Part shown: piece by piece, positions 1-7,108 of the stretch
Layout of the letters: each line of letters begins with the position of its first letter
Position numbering within the stretch: the first letter of the stretch is position 1
Position numbers and translations under genes: made by a program
The notes under the pieces: generated by a model
The model's input: only the letters and a program-made list of their open reading frames with translations
The model's database searches: none
What the model was told of the DNA's origin: nothing
From: Rohdeia sp044358925
Lineage (GTDB): Bacteria; Planctomycetota; UBA1135; GCA-002686595
Direction of reading: 5' to 3'
Length of the DNA stretch: 10,380 nucleotides
Assembly (NCBI GenBank): GCA_044358925.1
Contig: JBIKNC010000159.1
Coordinates: 1 to 10,380, forward strand

Positions 1-41
1 AGCTCGAGAACGGCGGCGCTCTGCGCCGCCGTTCTCGAGCT
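1..41. terminator. Perfect 19-bp inverted repeat, possible terminator
   Basis: Positions 1-19 and 23-41 are exact reverse complements separated by 3 nt, giving a very GC-rich stem (arm AGCTCGAGAACGGCGGCGC). It lies 55 nt beyond the stop codon of the minus-strand efflux operon, where a terminator would be expected. On the plus-strand side no T-run follows. On the minus-strand side the sequence after the stem is outside the window, so a U-tract cannot be checked. The stem may also extend past position 1. It could instead be a dispersed palindromic element. Confidence 0.4.
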
Positions 42-76
42 GCGGGTCGATGCGAAGTGCCGGATCTGGCGACAGG

Positions 77-99
77 GTGCCTGGCACCGTACGCGTCAA
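77..99 (-). repeat. Short palindromic repeat, copy 1 (contains a stop codon)
   Basis: Read on the minus strand this is TTGACGCGTACG followed by the palindrome GGTGCCAGGCAC (the next base, 76, completes six-bp arms GGTGCC/GGCACC around one central base). It matches 20 of 23 positions with the element at 10278-10300. The TGA stop of the RND-outer-membrane-factor gene (98-96) lies inside the repeat. No T-run follows the palindrome, so it is not a classical intrinsic terminator. It looks like a REP-type extragenic element placed at gene 3' ends. Confidence 0.6.
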
Positions 100-3000
100 C
101 GACCCACGGCGCGCCGGTACGCAGCCAGCGCTCGGTTGTAGTTGGCCACGGCTTGCAGCTCCTCGAGCTGCGCCTGCGCCAGTCGCCGCTGGCGGTCGAA
201 CTCGAGTTGCAGGAACTCGGGCGTCTGCGACGCGCGCTGCTCCTTCTCGGCCAGCAACGCGCGCAGGTTCTCCGCCTGCGCCACGCGCTGCGAGCGTGTC
301 GCGCCGATCAACTCGTAGCTGGTGCGCAGCTCGCGCAGCGCGTCCTTCACCTCGAGCACGACCGCGCGCACCAGTTCCTCGTAACGCAGCACCGCGATGC
401 GCCCCTCCAGACGCGCGCGCCGCTCGCCGGCCGCGGCGGCGCGGTCGCCGATCGGCAGCTCGAACGACAGGCCGACGATGCCGTTGACGAACTCGTCGTG
501 CGTGAGGCTCCAGTTGCTCGACTCGAACGACTCGTCTTCGCCGAGCGCCTCGATGCGCGCGACGAGGTCGAGTCGCGGCTGATCCAGATTCTGCGCGAGC
601 CGTTGGCGCAGACTGGCGTCCTCGACGTCGAGCAACGCCGCGCGCAACTCCGAGCGCTGCGCGAGCGCCGTCGCCAGCGAGCCCTTGAAGTCGACCGCGA
701 CGGGTTCGAGTCGGAAGTCGTCCGCCGCCGAGACGAGCACGTCGTCCGCCAAACCGTAGCCCTCGGTGTCGAGCAGCGCCGCGAGTGCGTCCGACGCGCG
801 CTCGACGAGCAGCCGCGCGCGCACGAGGTCCGTGCGTCGCTGTTCGACCGTCGCCAGCGCATCGGCGTACTGCGCCGAACTCGTGTCGAAGTCGCGGCGC
901 GCTTCGAGTACCCGCGCCACTTCCTCGCCGCTCGCGACGAGGCGCTGCTGGACCAGGAGCCGCGCCTCCGCCTCCGCGAGCGACCAGTAGGCCTGTTCGA
1001 CGACCGCGACGAGCGCACTCGCGTCCGCCGCGAGATCCGCTTCGCTGCGCAGCACGGCGCGTTCGGCCAGCACACGCTGCGCCTCGTTCTGCTCGCTGCC
1101 GAAGCCTTCGAGCAGCGGCTGTGTCACGTCGAGCGCGACACCCGACCGCCACGCCGGGTCGGGCAGGAAGTCGATGCCCGGTGTGCGGCTGTCGAAGCGT
1201 TCGACGAAGCCGCTCACGCTCACGGTCGCACCGCTCGACAACAGTTGACGCACACCAGTCGAGGCGCGCGCGCGGTCGCTGACCGACAGCGGCGCGCCGA
1301 GTTGCACGCCGCCGAGCAGCGGGACCGGGCGCGGCGCGTCGACGCGTTCGTACTCGACGTCCGCGAACCACACGGTGTCGAACGATGCGTCCGCGACGAG
1401 CGCACTCTCGCGCGCCGCATCCGGCTCGAGGCGCGTGGCGCGCAGCCCCAAGTTGTTCTCGAGCGCCGCAGCGACCGCCGCTTCGAGTCCGATCTCGCGC
1501 ACGACCTGCTCGCCGCCGAACAGATCGTCCGCGCGGGATGGAGCGAGCGCGGACCACGTGCTCGCGCCGCCCAGTGCTTCCAACTCGTCCGCGCGCGGCG
1601 CGAGCAGAGCTTCCGTCCGCGTCGGTCCGAACTGCGTCACGAGCATCTCACTCGAGCGCGCGTCGTCGAGCGCGCCGCGTGCGATGCGCTCGGCGAGTTC
1701 GTCGTACTGCGGGTCGCGCTGCGTGCCTGCACACGAAACGAGGCCCATCGTCACGAGCCCGAGGACGAGCGTCGCGATCGCCGGCGTGCTCGGCGCGCTC
1801 ACCGTCTTCTTGAAGCGCCGTGCGACGGCGCCCGCGAAGTCGAGGTACAGCGACAGCAGCGCCGGCACGAGCACGAGCGTGAAGACCGTCGAGACCAGCA
1901 GGCCGCCGACGACGACCGAGCCGAGGCCGCGGTAGAGCTCCGAACCCGAACCAGGCGTGAGGACGAGCGGCGCCATGCCGAGCACGGAGGTGAGCGTGCT
2001 CATCAAGATCGGGCGGATGCGCGAACGCACCGCTTCCGTGATCGCGTCGCGCACGCCGAGTTGACCCTTGCCGCTGCCGCCGTCCTCCTGCTCCTCGGCC
2101 GGCCGCATGAAGTTCAGCGTCTGGTGCACGATCAGGATCGCGTTGTTCACGACGATGCCGATCAGGATCACGAAGCCGAGCATCGTGAGCACGTCGAGGT
2201 TCTGGACCGGCATGTACGGATCGGTCAGCGACCACACGTGCACGGCGGCGAGCGCACCGAAACCGCCGAGCGTCGCGAGGGGCACCGTGAACATGATCAC
2301 GAGCGGCAGCGCGAAGCTCTGGTAGAGGATGCACATCATCAGGTAGACGACGAGCAGCGCGAGCACGAGCGAACTACCGAGAGTTCCCACGAGCGTTCCG
2401 TCCCCGAGCAACGCCTTCTGCACCGCGTCGAGTTTGCTGGCCGAGCCCGCGAAGTTCGTGGTGACGTCCGGCGGGATCGCGCCGCGAGCGCGCGCGCCTT
2501 CGAGCACGGCCGCGACCTCGGCGATCGCCGCTCCGAGCGGCACACCCGGCGGCGGCGTGAACTGCAACGTGATCGCGCGCTGGCGACCGACGCGGTTGAT
2601 CTGCTGCGGCGCGTTGACGAACACGGGCCGCGCGACGCTCTCGACCGGCACGGTGGTGCCGAGCGACGTCGCGAGCGGCGCCGAGCCCACGCGGTCGAGT
2701 GCATCGGGCTCGAACGAGCCGCTCGACACGAGCTTCAGGTCCACCGTCTCGCCGCCCATGCGGTACTCGCCGACGAACGCGCCGTCTCCGAGCGCTTGGA
2801 TCGCGATGGCGACGTCGTCGAACGACAAACCGCTCTCCGCGAGTCGTGAGCGCTCGGGGAGGAAGCGCAACTCCGGCGTCGGGACCGAGAAGTTCGACGG
2901 GTCCGGCTGTGAGGTGCCGGGGCCGTACTTCTGCATCAACTCCATGAACACGGCCATGGTCGCGCTCGCGACCTGGTCGAGGTCGTCGCCCGTGAAGTCG

Positions 3001-5132
3001 ATCTTGATCGCCGAGCCGCTGTTGCCGCCGAGCCTGAAGAGCGGCACCTGGAACGCGAACGCGTACACGGCCGGCGCGACTTCCGAACGCGTCGCCTGCG
3101 CGAACAGCGGCAGGATGTCGACGACCTTCTCCGGCTCGGCGCTGATCGCGCCGTGGAACATGATCCCGTCGAAGCTGACGAGGAAGTAGTTGTCGAGCGG
3201 CGGGCCGACGAGTTCGCGTTTCACTTGGCCCGTCGCGTAGTCGATCTGCTTCAGCGGCACGCGGCGCGCGAGTGCCTCCTCGCGCTCCTTCGAACCCACC
3301 GGCGCCTGTCCCGCCTCCCAGTTCGGCCGCACCGTCTCCTCGATACGCAGCGCGAGTTCGGTCTGCTGACCGATGTTGTAGTTCGGCGGCGGGATCAGCA
3401 GTCCGAAGACGAGGTTGCGGTTGCCGGTCGGCAGGTAGTCCGTCGGCGGCATGAGCGCGATCGTGCCCGCGACCGACGCGACGGTGAACAGGAGCACGAC
3501 CAGCACGCGCGCGACCACACTGCCGTTCTGTCGGTGCACGAGGCCCGCGATCGAGCGCGTCATGAGCGAGCCCTTCGCCGGGGTCGCAGCGCCCGCAGCA
3601 CCTGGCGCGCTCTTCTTCGCCTTCAAGAGCTTCGCCGACGCCGCCGGCACGACCGTCAGTGCGACGATCAGCGACAGGCCGACGGCCGCCACGATCGCCA
3701 ATGAGATGTCGCGGAACAGCTGGCCCGCCTCTTCTTGAATGAGAAGCACGGGGACGAACACGACCACGGTCGTGAGTGTCGACGCGAGCACCGCACCGAA
3801 CACTTCGTTGCCGCCGTCGATCGCCGCGCGCAGCGGCGTCTTGCCCATCTCGAGGTGGCGGTACGTGTTCTCGAGCACGACGATCGCATTGTCGACCACC
3901 ATGCCGATCGCGAAGGCCATGCCCGCAAGGCTGATGACGTTGATCGAACGGCCGAGCGCGACCATCATCACGACCGCGCCGATGGTCGAGATCGGGATCG
4001 CGAGCGCGATGATCAGCGTCGGCCGCAGCGAACGCAGGAACACGAGCAAAACGAGGATCGCGAGTCCGCCGCCGACCCAGATGTTGTCGGTGACGAGGGC
4101 GAGCGCGTCGTCGATGTAGATCGTCTGGTCGAACGCCTGCGCGAGGTACAGCCGACCTTCGATGCCGATCTTCTGCGCGTGGGTCGCGAGCACGCCGCCC
4201 GGCTCGTTCAACTCGACGATCTGTGCCTTCAGCTCGTCCATCACCTCGATGACGTTCGCGCCGACCTCGCGCTGGAAGTTCAGCGCCAGCACCTGCTGGC
4301 CCATCGAACGCACGAACGTGAACGGCTCCTTGTACGTCTCCTCGACGCGCGCGATGTCGCGCACGAAAACCGGACCGCCGGCCGTCTGCGCGACGACCGT
4401 GTCCTCGACGTCGGTGACACTCTCGAACTGACCCGCGAGGCGCACGCGCACGTTCGACTTGGCCTGTTCGAGCGCCCCGGCCGACACGTCGCGGTTCTGC
4501 GAACGCAGCGCGCGCGCCAGCTCGGCGGGGGAGATGCCCTTCGCCGCGAGCAGCTCGGGATCGAAGATCACCTGCGTCTCGCGCTCACGCCCGCCGAGCA
4601 CGTTCACCTCGGCCATGCCGGGGATGCGTTCGAGGCGCGGCTTCAGCCGGTCCTCGGCGAAGTCCTGCAGCGTGCGGATGTCGAAGTTCGGATCGTCGGT
4701 GCGCAGCAGCACCCACGCGATGTAGTCGCGGTTGTCCGGGTCCGAGGCCTCGACCACCGGCTCGTCGACGCCCTCCGGATAGTCCGGCACCTCGCGCAGC
4801 TTGTCGCTGACTTCGCGCAGCGCGACGTCCTTCGGCGTGCCGACGGTGAACTCGAGGCGCACTTCGCCCTTGCCCTGTTGGCTCTTGCTCGTCAGCGCGC
4901 GGAGGTTCGCGATGCCTTGGAGCTGCTCCTCCTGCTTGTCGACGATCTCCTGTTCGACTTCGAGCGGACTCGCGCCCTCCCAGCGCGTCGTGACCGCGAT
5001 GATCGTGTCCTCGACGTTGGGCGTGAGCTGGATCGCGATGCGTTGGAACGCGACGACGCCGACCAGCAGCAACAAGAGCACACCGACGACGACCGTGACC
5101 GGCCGCCGCACCGACGATTCGACGAGCGTCAT
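96..5132 (-). CDS. RND efflux permease fused to TolC-family outer-membrane factor
   Basis: The 1678-residue product joins two parts of a tripartite efflux pump. Residues 1 to about 1105 are an AcrB/HAE-like RND permease: TM1 (11-29), a first periplasmic loop, TM2-6 (about 350-498), a second periplasmic loop, TM8-12 (about 919-1098). TM4 reads GMVVDNAIVVLEN (Asp414 then Asn415) and TM10 reads GIVVNNAILIV. Residues 1117-1133 are hydrophobic and end in the lipobox LVSC (Cys1134). From about 1212 to the end are two outer-membrane efflux protein repeats: a first helix IGLEAAVAAALENNLGL, later helices around 1374-1415, 1484-1530 and 1565-1665, and a C-terminal NYNRALAAYRRA. ATG 5132 overlaps the adaptor stop as ATGA; GGAGG lies 10 nt upstream. 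An unfused RND is usually 1020-1100 residues and an unfused outer-membrane factor 450-500. The substrate cannot be read from sequence; drugs or other organic compounds are more likely than metals because TM4 is HAE-like. Both domain calls are firm. Whether they stay joined in the cell is open. Confidence 0.93.
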   Translation of the reverse strand: MTLVESSVRRPVTVVVGVLLLLLVGVVAFQRIAIQLTPNVEDTIIAVTTRWEGASPLEVEQEIVDKQEEQLQGIANLRALTSKSQQGKGEVRLEFTVGTPKDVALREVSDKLREVPDYPEGVDEPVVEASDPDNRDYIAWVLLRTDDPNFDIRTLQDFAEDRLKPRLERIPGMAEVNVLGGRERETQVIFDPELLAAKGISPAELARALRSQNRDVSAGALEQAKSNVRVRLAGQFESVTDVEDTVVAQTAGGPVFVRDIARVEETYKEPFTFVRSMGQQVLALNFQREVGANVIEVMDELKAQIVELNEPGGVLATHAQKIGIEGRLYLAQAFDQTIYIDDALALVTDNIWVGGGLAILVLLVFLRSLRPTLIIALAIPISTIGAVVMMVALGRSINVISLAGMAFAIGMVVDNAIVVLENTYRHLEMGKTPLRAAIDGGNEVFGAVLASTLTTVVVFVPVLLIQEEAGQLFRDISLAIVAAVGLSLIVALTVVPAASAKLLKAKKSAPGAAGAATPAKGSLMTRSIAGLVHRQNGSVVARVLVVLLFTVASVAGTIALMPPTDYLPTGNRNLVFGLLIPPPNYNIGQQTELALRIEETVRPNWEAGQAPVGSKEREEALARRVPLKQIDYATGQVKRELVGPPLDNYFLVSFDGIMFHGAISAEPEKVVDILPLFAQATRSEVAPAVYAFAFQVPLFRLGGNSGSAIKIDFTGDDLDQVASATMAVFMELMQKYGPGTSQPDPSNFSVPTPELRFLPERSRLAESGLSFDDVAIAIQALGDGAFVGEYRMGGETVDLKLVSSGSFEPDALDRVGSAPLATSLGTTVPVESVARPVFVNAPQQINRVGRQRAITLQFTPPPGVPLGAAIAEVAAVLEGARARGAIPPDVTTNFAGSASKLDAVQKALLGDGTLVGTLGSSLVLALLVVYLMMCILYQSFALPLVIMFTVPLATLGGFGALAAVHVWSLTDPYMPVQNLDVLTMLGFVILIGIVVNNAILIVHQTLNFMRPAEEQEDGGSGKGQLGVRDAITEAVRSRIRPILMSTLTSVLGMAPLVLTPGSGSELYRGLGSVVVGGLLVSTVFTLVLVPALLSLYLDFAGAVARRFKKTVSAPSTPAIATLVLGLVTMGLVSCAGTQRDPQYDELAERIARGALDDARSSEMLVTQFGPTRTEALLAPRADELEALGGASTWSALAPSRADDLFGGEQVVREIGLEAAVAAALENNLGLRATRLEPDAARESALVADASFDTVWFADVEYERVDAPRPVPLLGGVQLGAPLSVSDRARASTGVRQLLSSGATVSVSGFVERFDSRTPGIDFLPDPAWRSGVALDVTQPLLEGFGSEQNEAQRVLAERAVLRSEADLAADASALVAVVEQAYWSLAEAEARLLVQQRLVASGEEVARVLEARRDFDTSSAQYADALATVEQRRTDLVRARLLVERASDALAALLDTEGYGLADDVLVSAADDFRLEPVAVDFKGSLATALAQRSELRAALLDVEDASLRQRLAQNLDQPRLDLVARIEALGEDESFESSNWSLTHDEFVNGIVGLSFELPIGDRAAAAGERRARLEGRIAVLRYEELVRAVVLEVKDALRELRTSYELIGATRSQRVAQAENLRALLAEKEQRASQTPEFLQLEFDRQRRLAQAQLEELQAVANYNRALAAYRRAVGR
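1731..1785 (-). other. Internal lipobox signal segment at the RND/OMF boundary
   Basis: These codons encode residues 1117-1134 of the fusion: a hydrophobic stretch ending L-V-S-C, which matches the bacterial lipobox (L at -3, small or aliphatic at -2, small at -1, Cys at +1). It is preceded by basic RRFKK (1105-1109), giving the n-region/h-region/lipobox order of a lipoprotein signal. RND permeases end in the cytoplasm after TM12, so this segment would cross outward with Cys at the periplasmic face, the geometry needed by Lgt and signal peptidase II. That cleavage occurs is inference. Confidence 0.6.
1799..1802 (-). other. GTGA overlap motif: possible internal GTG start with out-of-frame TGA
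   Basis: GTG at 1802-1800 (Val1111) is in frame with the outer-membrane-factor half, and the overlapping TGA at 1801-1799 is one frame away. This has the same form as the ATGA overlaps at the two other junctions of the operon. Upstream, AAGAAG ends 4 nt before the GTG and is a poor ribosome site. A protein starting here would keep the hydrophobic segment and lipobox but lose the basic RRFKK, so it would have a poor signal n-region. It may be a relic of two separate genes, an internal start, or chance. Confidence 0.3.
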
Positions 5133-6322
5133 CGCTTGGAGCCCTCCGTCGCGGGCGCGCCGCCGCCTGGCGCGTCGCTCTTCGGCGAATCCGCTGCTGC
5201 CTTCGGCAGTGCCAGCGCAGCACCCGGATACAGACGTTCGTTGCCCTCCACGACGATCAGGTCGCCCGGCTGCACGGCGCCGAAGCGCACGGCGGCGTAG
5301 TCGCCGTGGAAGAAGAGCACGTCGACCGGCGCGATCCCTGCGACCGTCGGAGCGCCCTCACCCGCGCCCGGCCGCGCGACGAAGACGTGGAAGCCGGTCA
5401 GACCGCGCAACAGCGCGTTGCGCGACACGACCAGTTGCGGCGCGCGTGTGCTGGTCGGCACCTCGGCGACGACCGACATGCCCGGAGCGACCGCAGTGCC
5501 GGCCGGCAGGCGCGCGTGCAACGGGAACGTGCGGCCCTGCGAGTTGATCGTCGGTACCACGCGCCAGTCGGACGACGTGATACGTGTGCCGCCGACTTCG
5601 ATCTCGATCGGCGCGCCGGTTTCCAGAACCGCCGCGTAATCGCCCTGCGGGACGTCGATCACGGCTTCGAGGTCGGTGTCGGCGACGAGTTCGACGAGCG
5701 TCGCGCCCGCTCCGAGCCACGCTCCCAGATCCGTGTGCCGCGCGACGACGACACCGTCGAACGGCGCCTTGGGCTGCATGTCGAGGACGCGCTGCTCCCA
5801 CTGCTTCTTGCGCGCGTCGAGGATCTGCAAGGACGCGCGCGAGCGGGCCAGGCGCGCCTTCTCGATCGCGACCTGCGAGCGTGCGTCGGCGAGTTCCTTC
5901 GGCTTGACGGCGTCGCGTTCGGCGAGGCCTTCGAGCGACGCGAGATCGCGCTCCGCGCGTTCGACGACCTGCTGTTGTTCGAGCTGAGCGGCGAGCGCCT
6001 CCTCGCGCTCCGCGTTCAGGATCGCGAGTTCGTCCGCGAGTCGCACGACGTCGAGCTGCGCCAGCGGCGCCCCGCGCGTCACGCGATCGCCTTCGCGCAC
6101 CATCAGTTCCACGACGATGCCGGCCTCGCGCACCGCAACCAGCGAGCGGTTGCGCGCGCGCACCTCGCCGTTGACGCGCCGCATCTGCTGCAGCTCGACC
6201 ATGGCGGCCGCTTCGACGCGCACCGGCGTGGGCGGCTGTTGGGCGAAGGCGACGGAAGACGTGAGGAAGAGCGCGAGGAGCAGGCTGGCGCCGTTCGCGG
6301 AGAGATCGCGGAGCAGTTTCAT
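5129..6322 (-). CDS. RND periplasmic adaptor (membrane fusion protein, HlyD/AcrA family)
   Basis: The 397-residue product is a Sec-exported adaptor that should bridge the RND pump and the outer-membrane channel. Residues 1-27 form a signal peptide (MKLLRDL, hydrophobic core, AFA before Gln28) with no lipobox, so it is probably soluble in the periplasm rather than lipid-anchored like AcrA. Split lipoyl halves lie at about 52-92 (GIVVELMVREGDRVTRGAPLAQLD) and 183-215 (PKAPFDGVVVARHTDLGAWL). Between them about 93-182 is a Glu/Arg/Ala/Leu-rich coiled-coil hairpin. A beta-barrel (about 216-290) and a membrane-proximal domain (about 295-365) follow, then a Pro/Ala/Gly-rich tail. The start at 6322 is chosen because it gives the signal peptide and overlaps the repressor stop as ATGA; a longer open frame upstream only runs through the repressor gene. 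No ribosome site is visible, so translation is probably coupled. The TGA overlaps the ATG of the pump gene. Confidence 0.92.
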   Translation of the reverse strand: MKLLRDLSANGASLLLALFLTSSVAFAQQPPTPVRVEAAAMVELQQMRRVNGEVRARNRSLVAVREAGIVVELMVREGDRVTRGAPLAQLDVVRLADELAILNAEREEALAAQLEQQQVVERAERDLASLEGLAERDAVKPKELADARSQVAIEKARLARSRASLQILDARKKQWEQRVLDMQPKAPFDGVVVARHTDLGAWLGAGATLVELVADTDLEAVIDVPQGDYAAVLETGAPIEIEVGGTRITSSDWRVVPTINSQGRTFPLHARLPAGTAVAPGMSVVAEVPTSTRAPQLVVSRNALLRGLTGFHVFVARPGAGEGAPTVAGIAPVDVLFFHGDYAAVRFGAVQPGDLIVVEGNERLYPGAALALPKAAADSPKSDAPGGGAPATEGSKR

Positions 6323-7011
6323 GACTTGGGAGTGCGGCGGCCGGCCGCGCGTTTGGCCGTGCCTGCGAGGGCACGCGCGATGCGCGCCTCGGACAGACCG
6401 AGACCGCGCAGGGAGAACACGGCGATGTGACGGACGAGGGCCTTGGCGTCGCGCGCGTCGTACGGCGCGCCGCGCATGCCCTCCTGGAAGGAACGGAACA
6501 GGTGGACGTGCAGCAGTTGGCCGAGGATGCTCGAGGCGCAGCGCTGGGCTTCGGTGGGGGAGAGCGACGGCTGTGCGGCACGCACTGCGCTCACGAGCAG
6601 TTTGTTGCGCGGCACGACGAAGTGCGCGAGCACGTCGGGCAGCGCGTCGCTCGGCCGCATCGCCTCGCGGATCATCAACTGGCTGCACGTGCGCGCCTCG
6701 TCGTCGGCCAGCAGACGCGGCAGGAAGCTCTCGACGAACGTCACGAGCGCGCGCGCCGCGTCGAGCGAGTCCGCGAACTCGCGGTCGAGTGTGCTCCACG
6801 CGGCGAGGGCCTCGGGCGCGTTCATCGCGACGCGCAGCGTCTCGAGGTAGAGCTCGCGCTTGCCGCCGAAGTGGTACGTGATCGCCGCGAGGTTGGCACC
6901 GGCCGCCTCAGCGAGCTCGCGCGTCGCCACGGCGTCGTAGCCGCGCTCGGCGAAGAGCGCCTGCGCCGCGTCGAGCAGCGCTTCACGGGTGCGAGCGGTC
7001 CTGGGATCCAC
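6319..7011 (-). CDS. TetR/AcrR-family transcriptional repressor
   Basis: The 230-residue product has a standard TetR N-terminal DNA-binding domain: TREALLDAAQALFAERGYDAV (about 8-28), then the helix-turn-helix TRELAEAAGANLAAITYHFGGKRELY (30-55). The C-terminal ligand domain, with MIREAMRPSDALPDVLAHFV around 113-132, resembles the CecR/YbiH (DUF1956) type, whose E. coli member controls an HlyD-type adaptor gene. That subfamily call is tentative. As first gene of the efflux operon, ending in an ATGA overlap with the adaptor, it most likely represses itself and the pump until a pump substrate binds. The start is GTG (7011-7009). No ribosome site precedes it and a -10-like box ends 8 nt upstream, so the message may be leaderless. 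The tail from about 212 is Arg/Ala-rich and probably disordered. Confidence 0.93.
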   Translation of the reverse strand: MDPRTARTREALLDAAQALFAERGYDAVATRELAEAAGANLAAITYHFGGKRELYLETLRVAMNAPEALAAWSTLDREFADSLDAARALVTFVESFLPRLLADDEARTCSQLMIREAMRPSDALPDVLAHFVVPRNKLLVSAVRAAQPSLSPTEAQRCASSILGQLLHVHLFRSFQEGMRGAPYDARDAKALVRHIAVFSLRGLGLSEARIARALAGTAKRAAGRRTPKS

Positions 7012-7019
7012 GGGCGACG

Positions 7020-7048
7020 AGGCTAGGAGCGTCGCGCCAGTGTTTCAA
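7020..7048 (-). promoter_or_regulatory. Candidate promoter of the repressor-efflux operon
   Basis: On the minus strand a -35-like TTGAAA (7048-7043) is followed after exactly 17 nt by a -10-like TAGCCT (7025-7020), which keeps TA...T of the consensus. A start site about 7 nt beyond the -10 would fall within a few nucleotides of the GTG at 7011, so a leaderless transcript is predicted. The TTGAAA lies within the left arm of the operator palindrome. Motif matches only; the -10 is weak. Confidence 0.45.
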
Positions 7049-7068
7049 TCGGTCGATTGAATCAATCG
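7044..7068. promoter_or_regulatory. Probable TetR-family operator: two overlapping palindromes
   Basis: Positions 7044-7061 read TTCAATCGGTCGATTGAA, a perfect palindrome with 8-bp arms and a GT centre. The right arm is shared with a second perfect palindrome, CGATTGA-A-TCAATCG (7054-7068). Three TCAATCG half-sites therefore alternate in orientation, about 33-57 nt upstream of the repressor GTG and over its -35-like box. AT-rich symmetry in a very GC-rich region, next to a TetR gene, is the usual sign of an autoregulatory operator. Two dimers could bind side by side or compete for the shared half-site. Confidence 0.75.
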
Positions 7069-7108
7069 GGCGCGTGGATCCTCACGGGCAGCACACACGC
7101 GCGACTCG

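Noticed and set aside
77..90. Palindrome GGTGCC-A-GGCACC as an intrinsic terminator
   Set aside because: The stem is only 6 bp and no T-run follows on either strand. A matching copy elsewhere fits a dispersed repeat better.
57..2849. A 930-codon open frame on the plus strand opposite the fusion gene
   Set aside because: Its product is dominated by Arg, Glu, Asp, His and Ala with no recognisable domain, and it lies antisense to a clear TolC-type coding region. GC-rich third positions in the real gene remove stops from this frame.
3735..5300. A 521-codon plus-strand open frame with an Asp/Arg/His-rich product
   Set aside because: It is an antisense shadow of the RND permease, with repetitive charged composition and no domain.
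6323..6799. N-terminal extension of the adaptor to a 556-residue protein
   Set aside because: The extra residues are Arg/Ala-rich and overlap the TetR gene in another frame. The start at 6322 gives a good signal peptide and an ATGA overlap.
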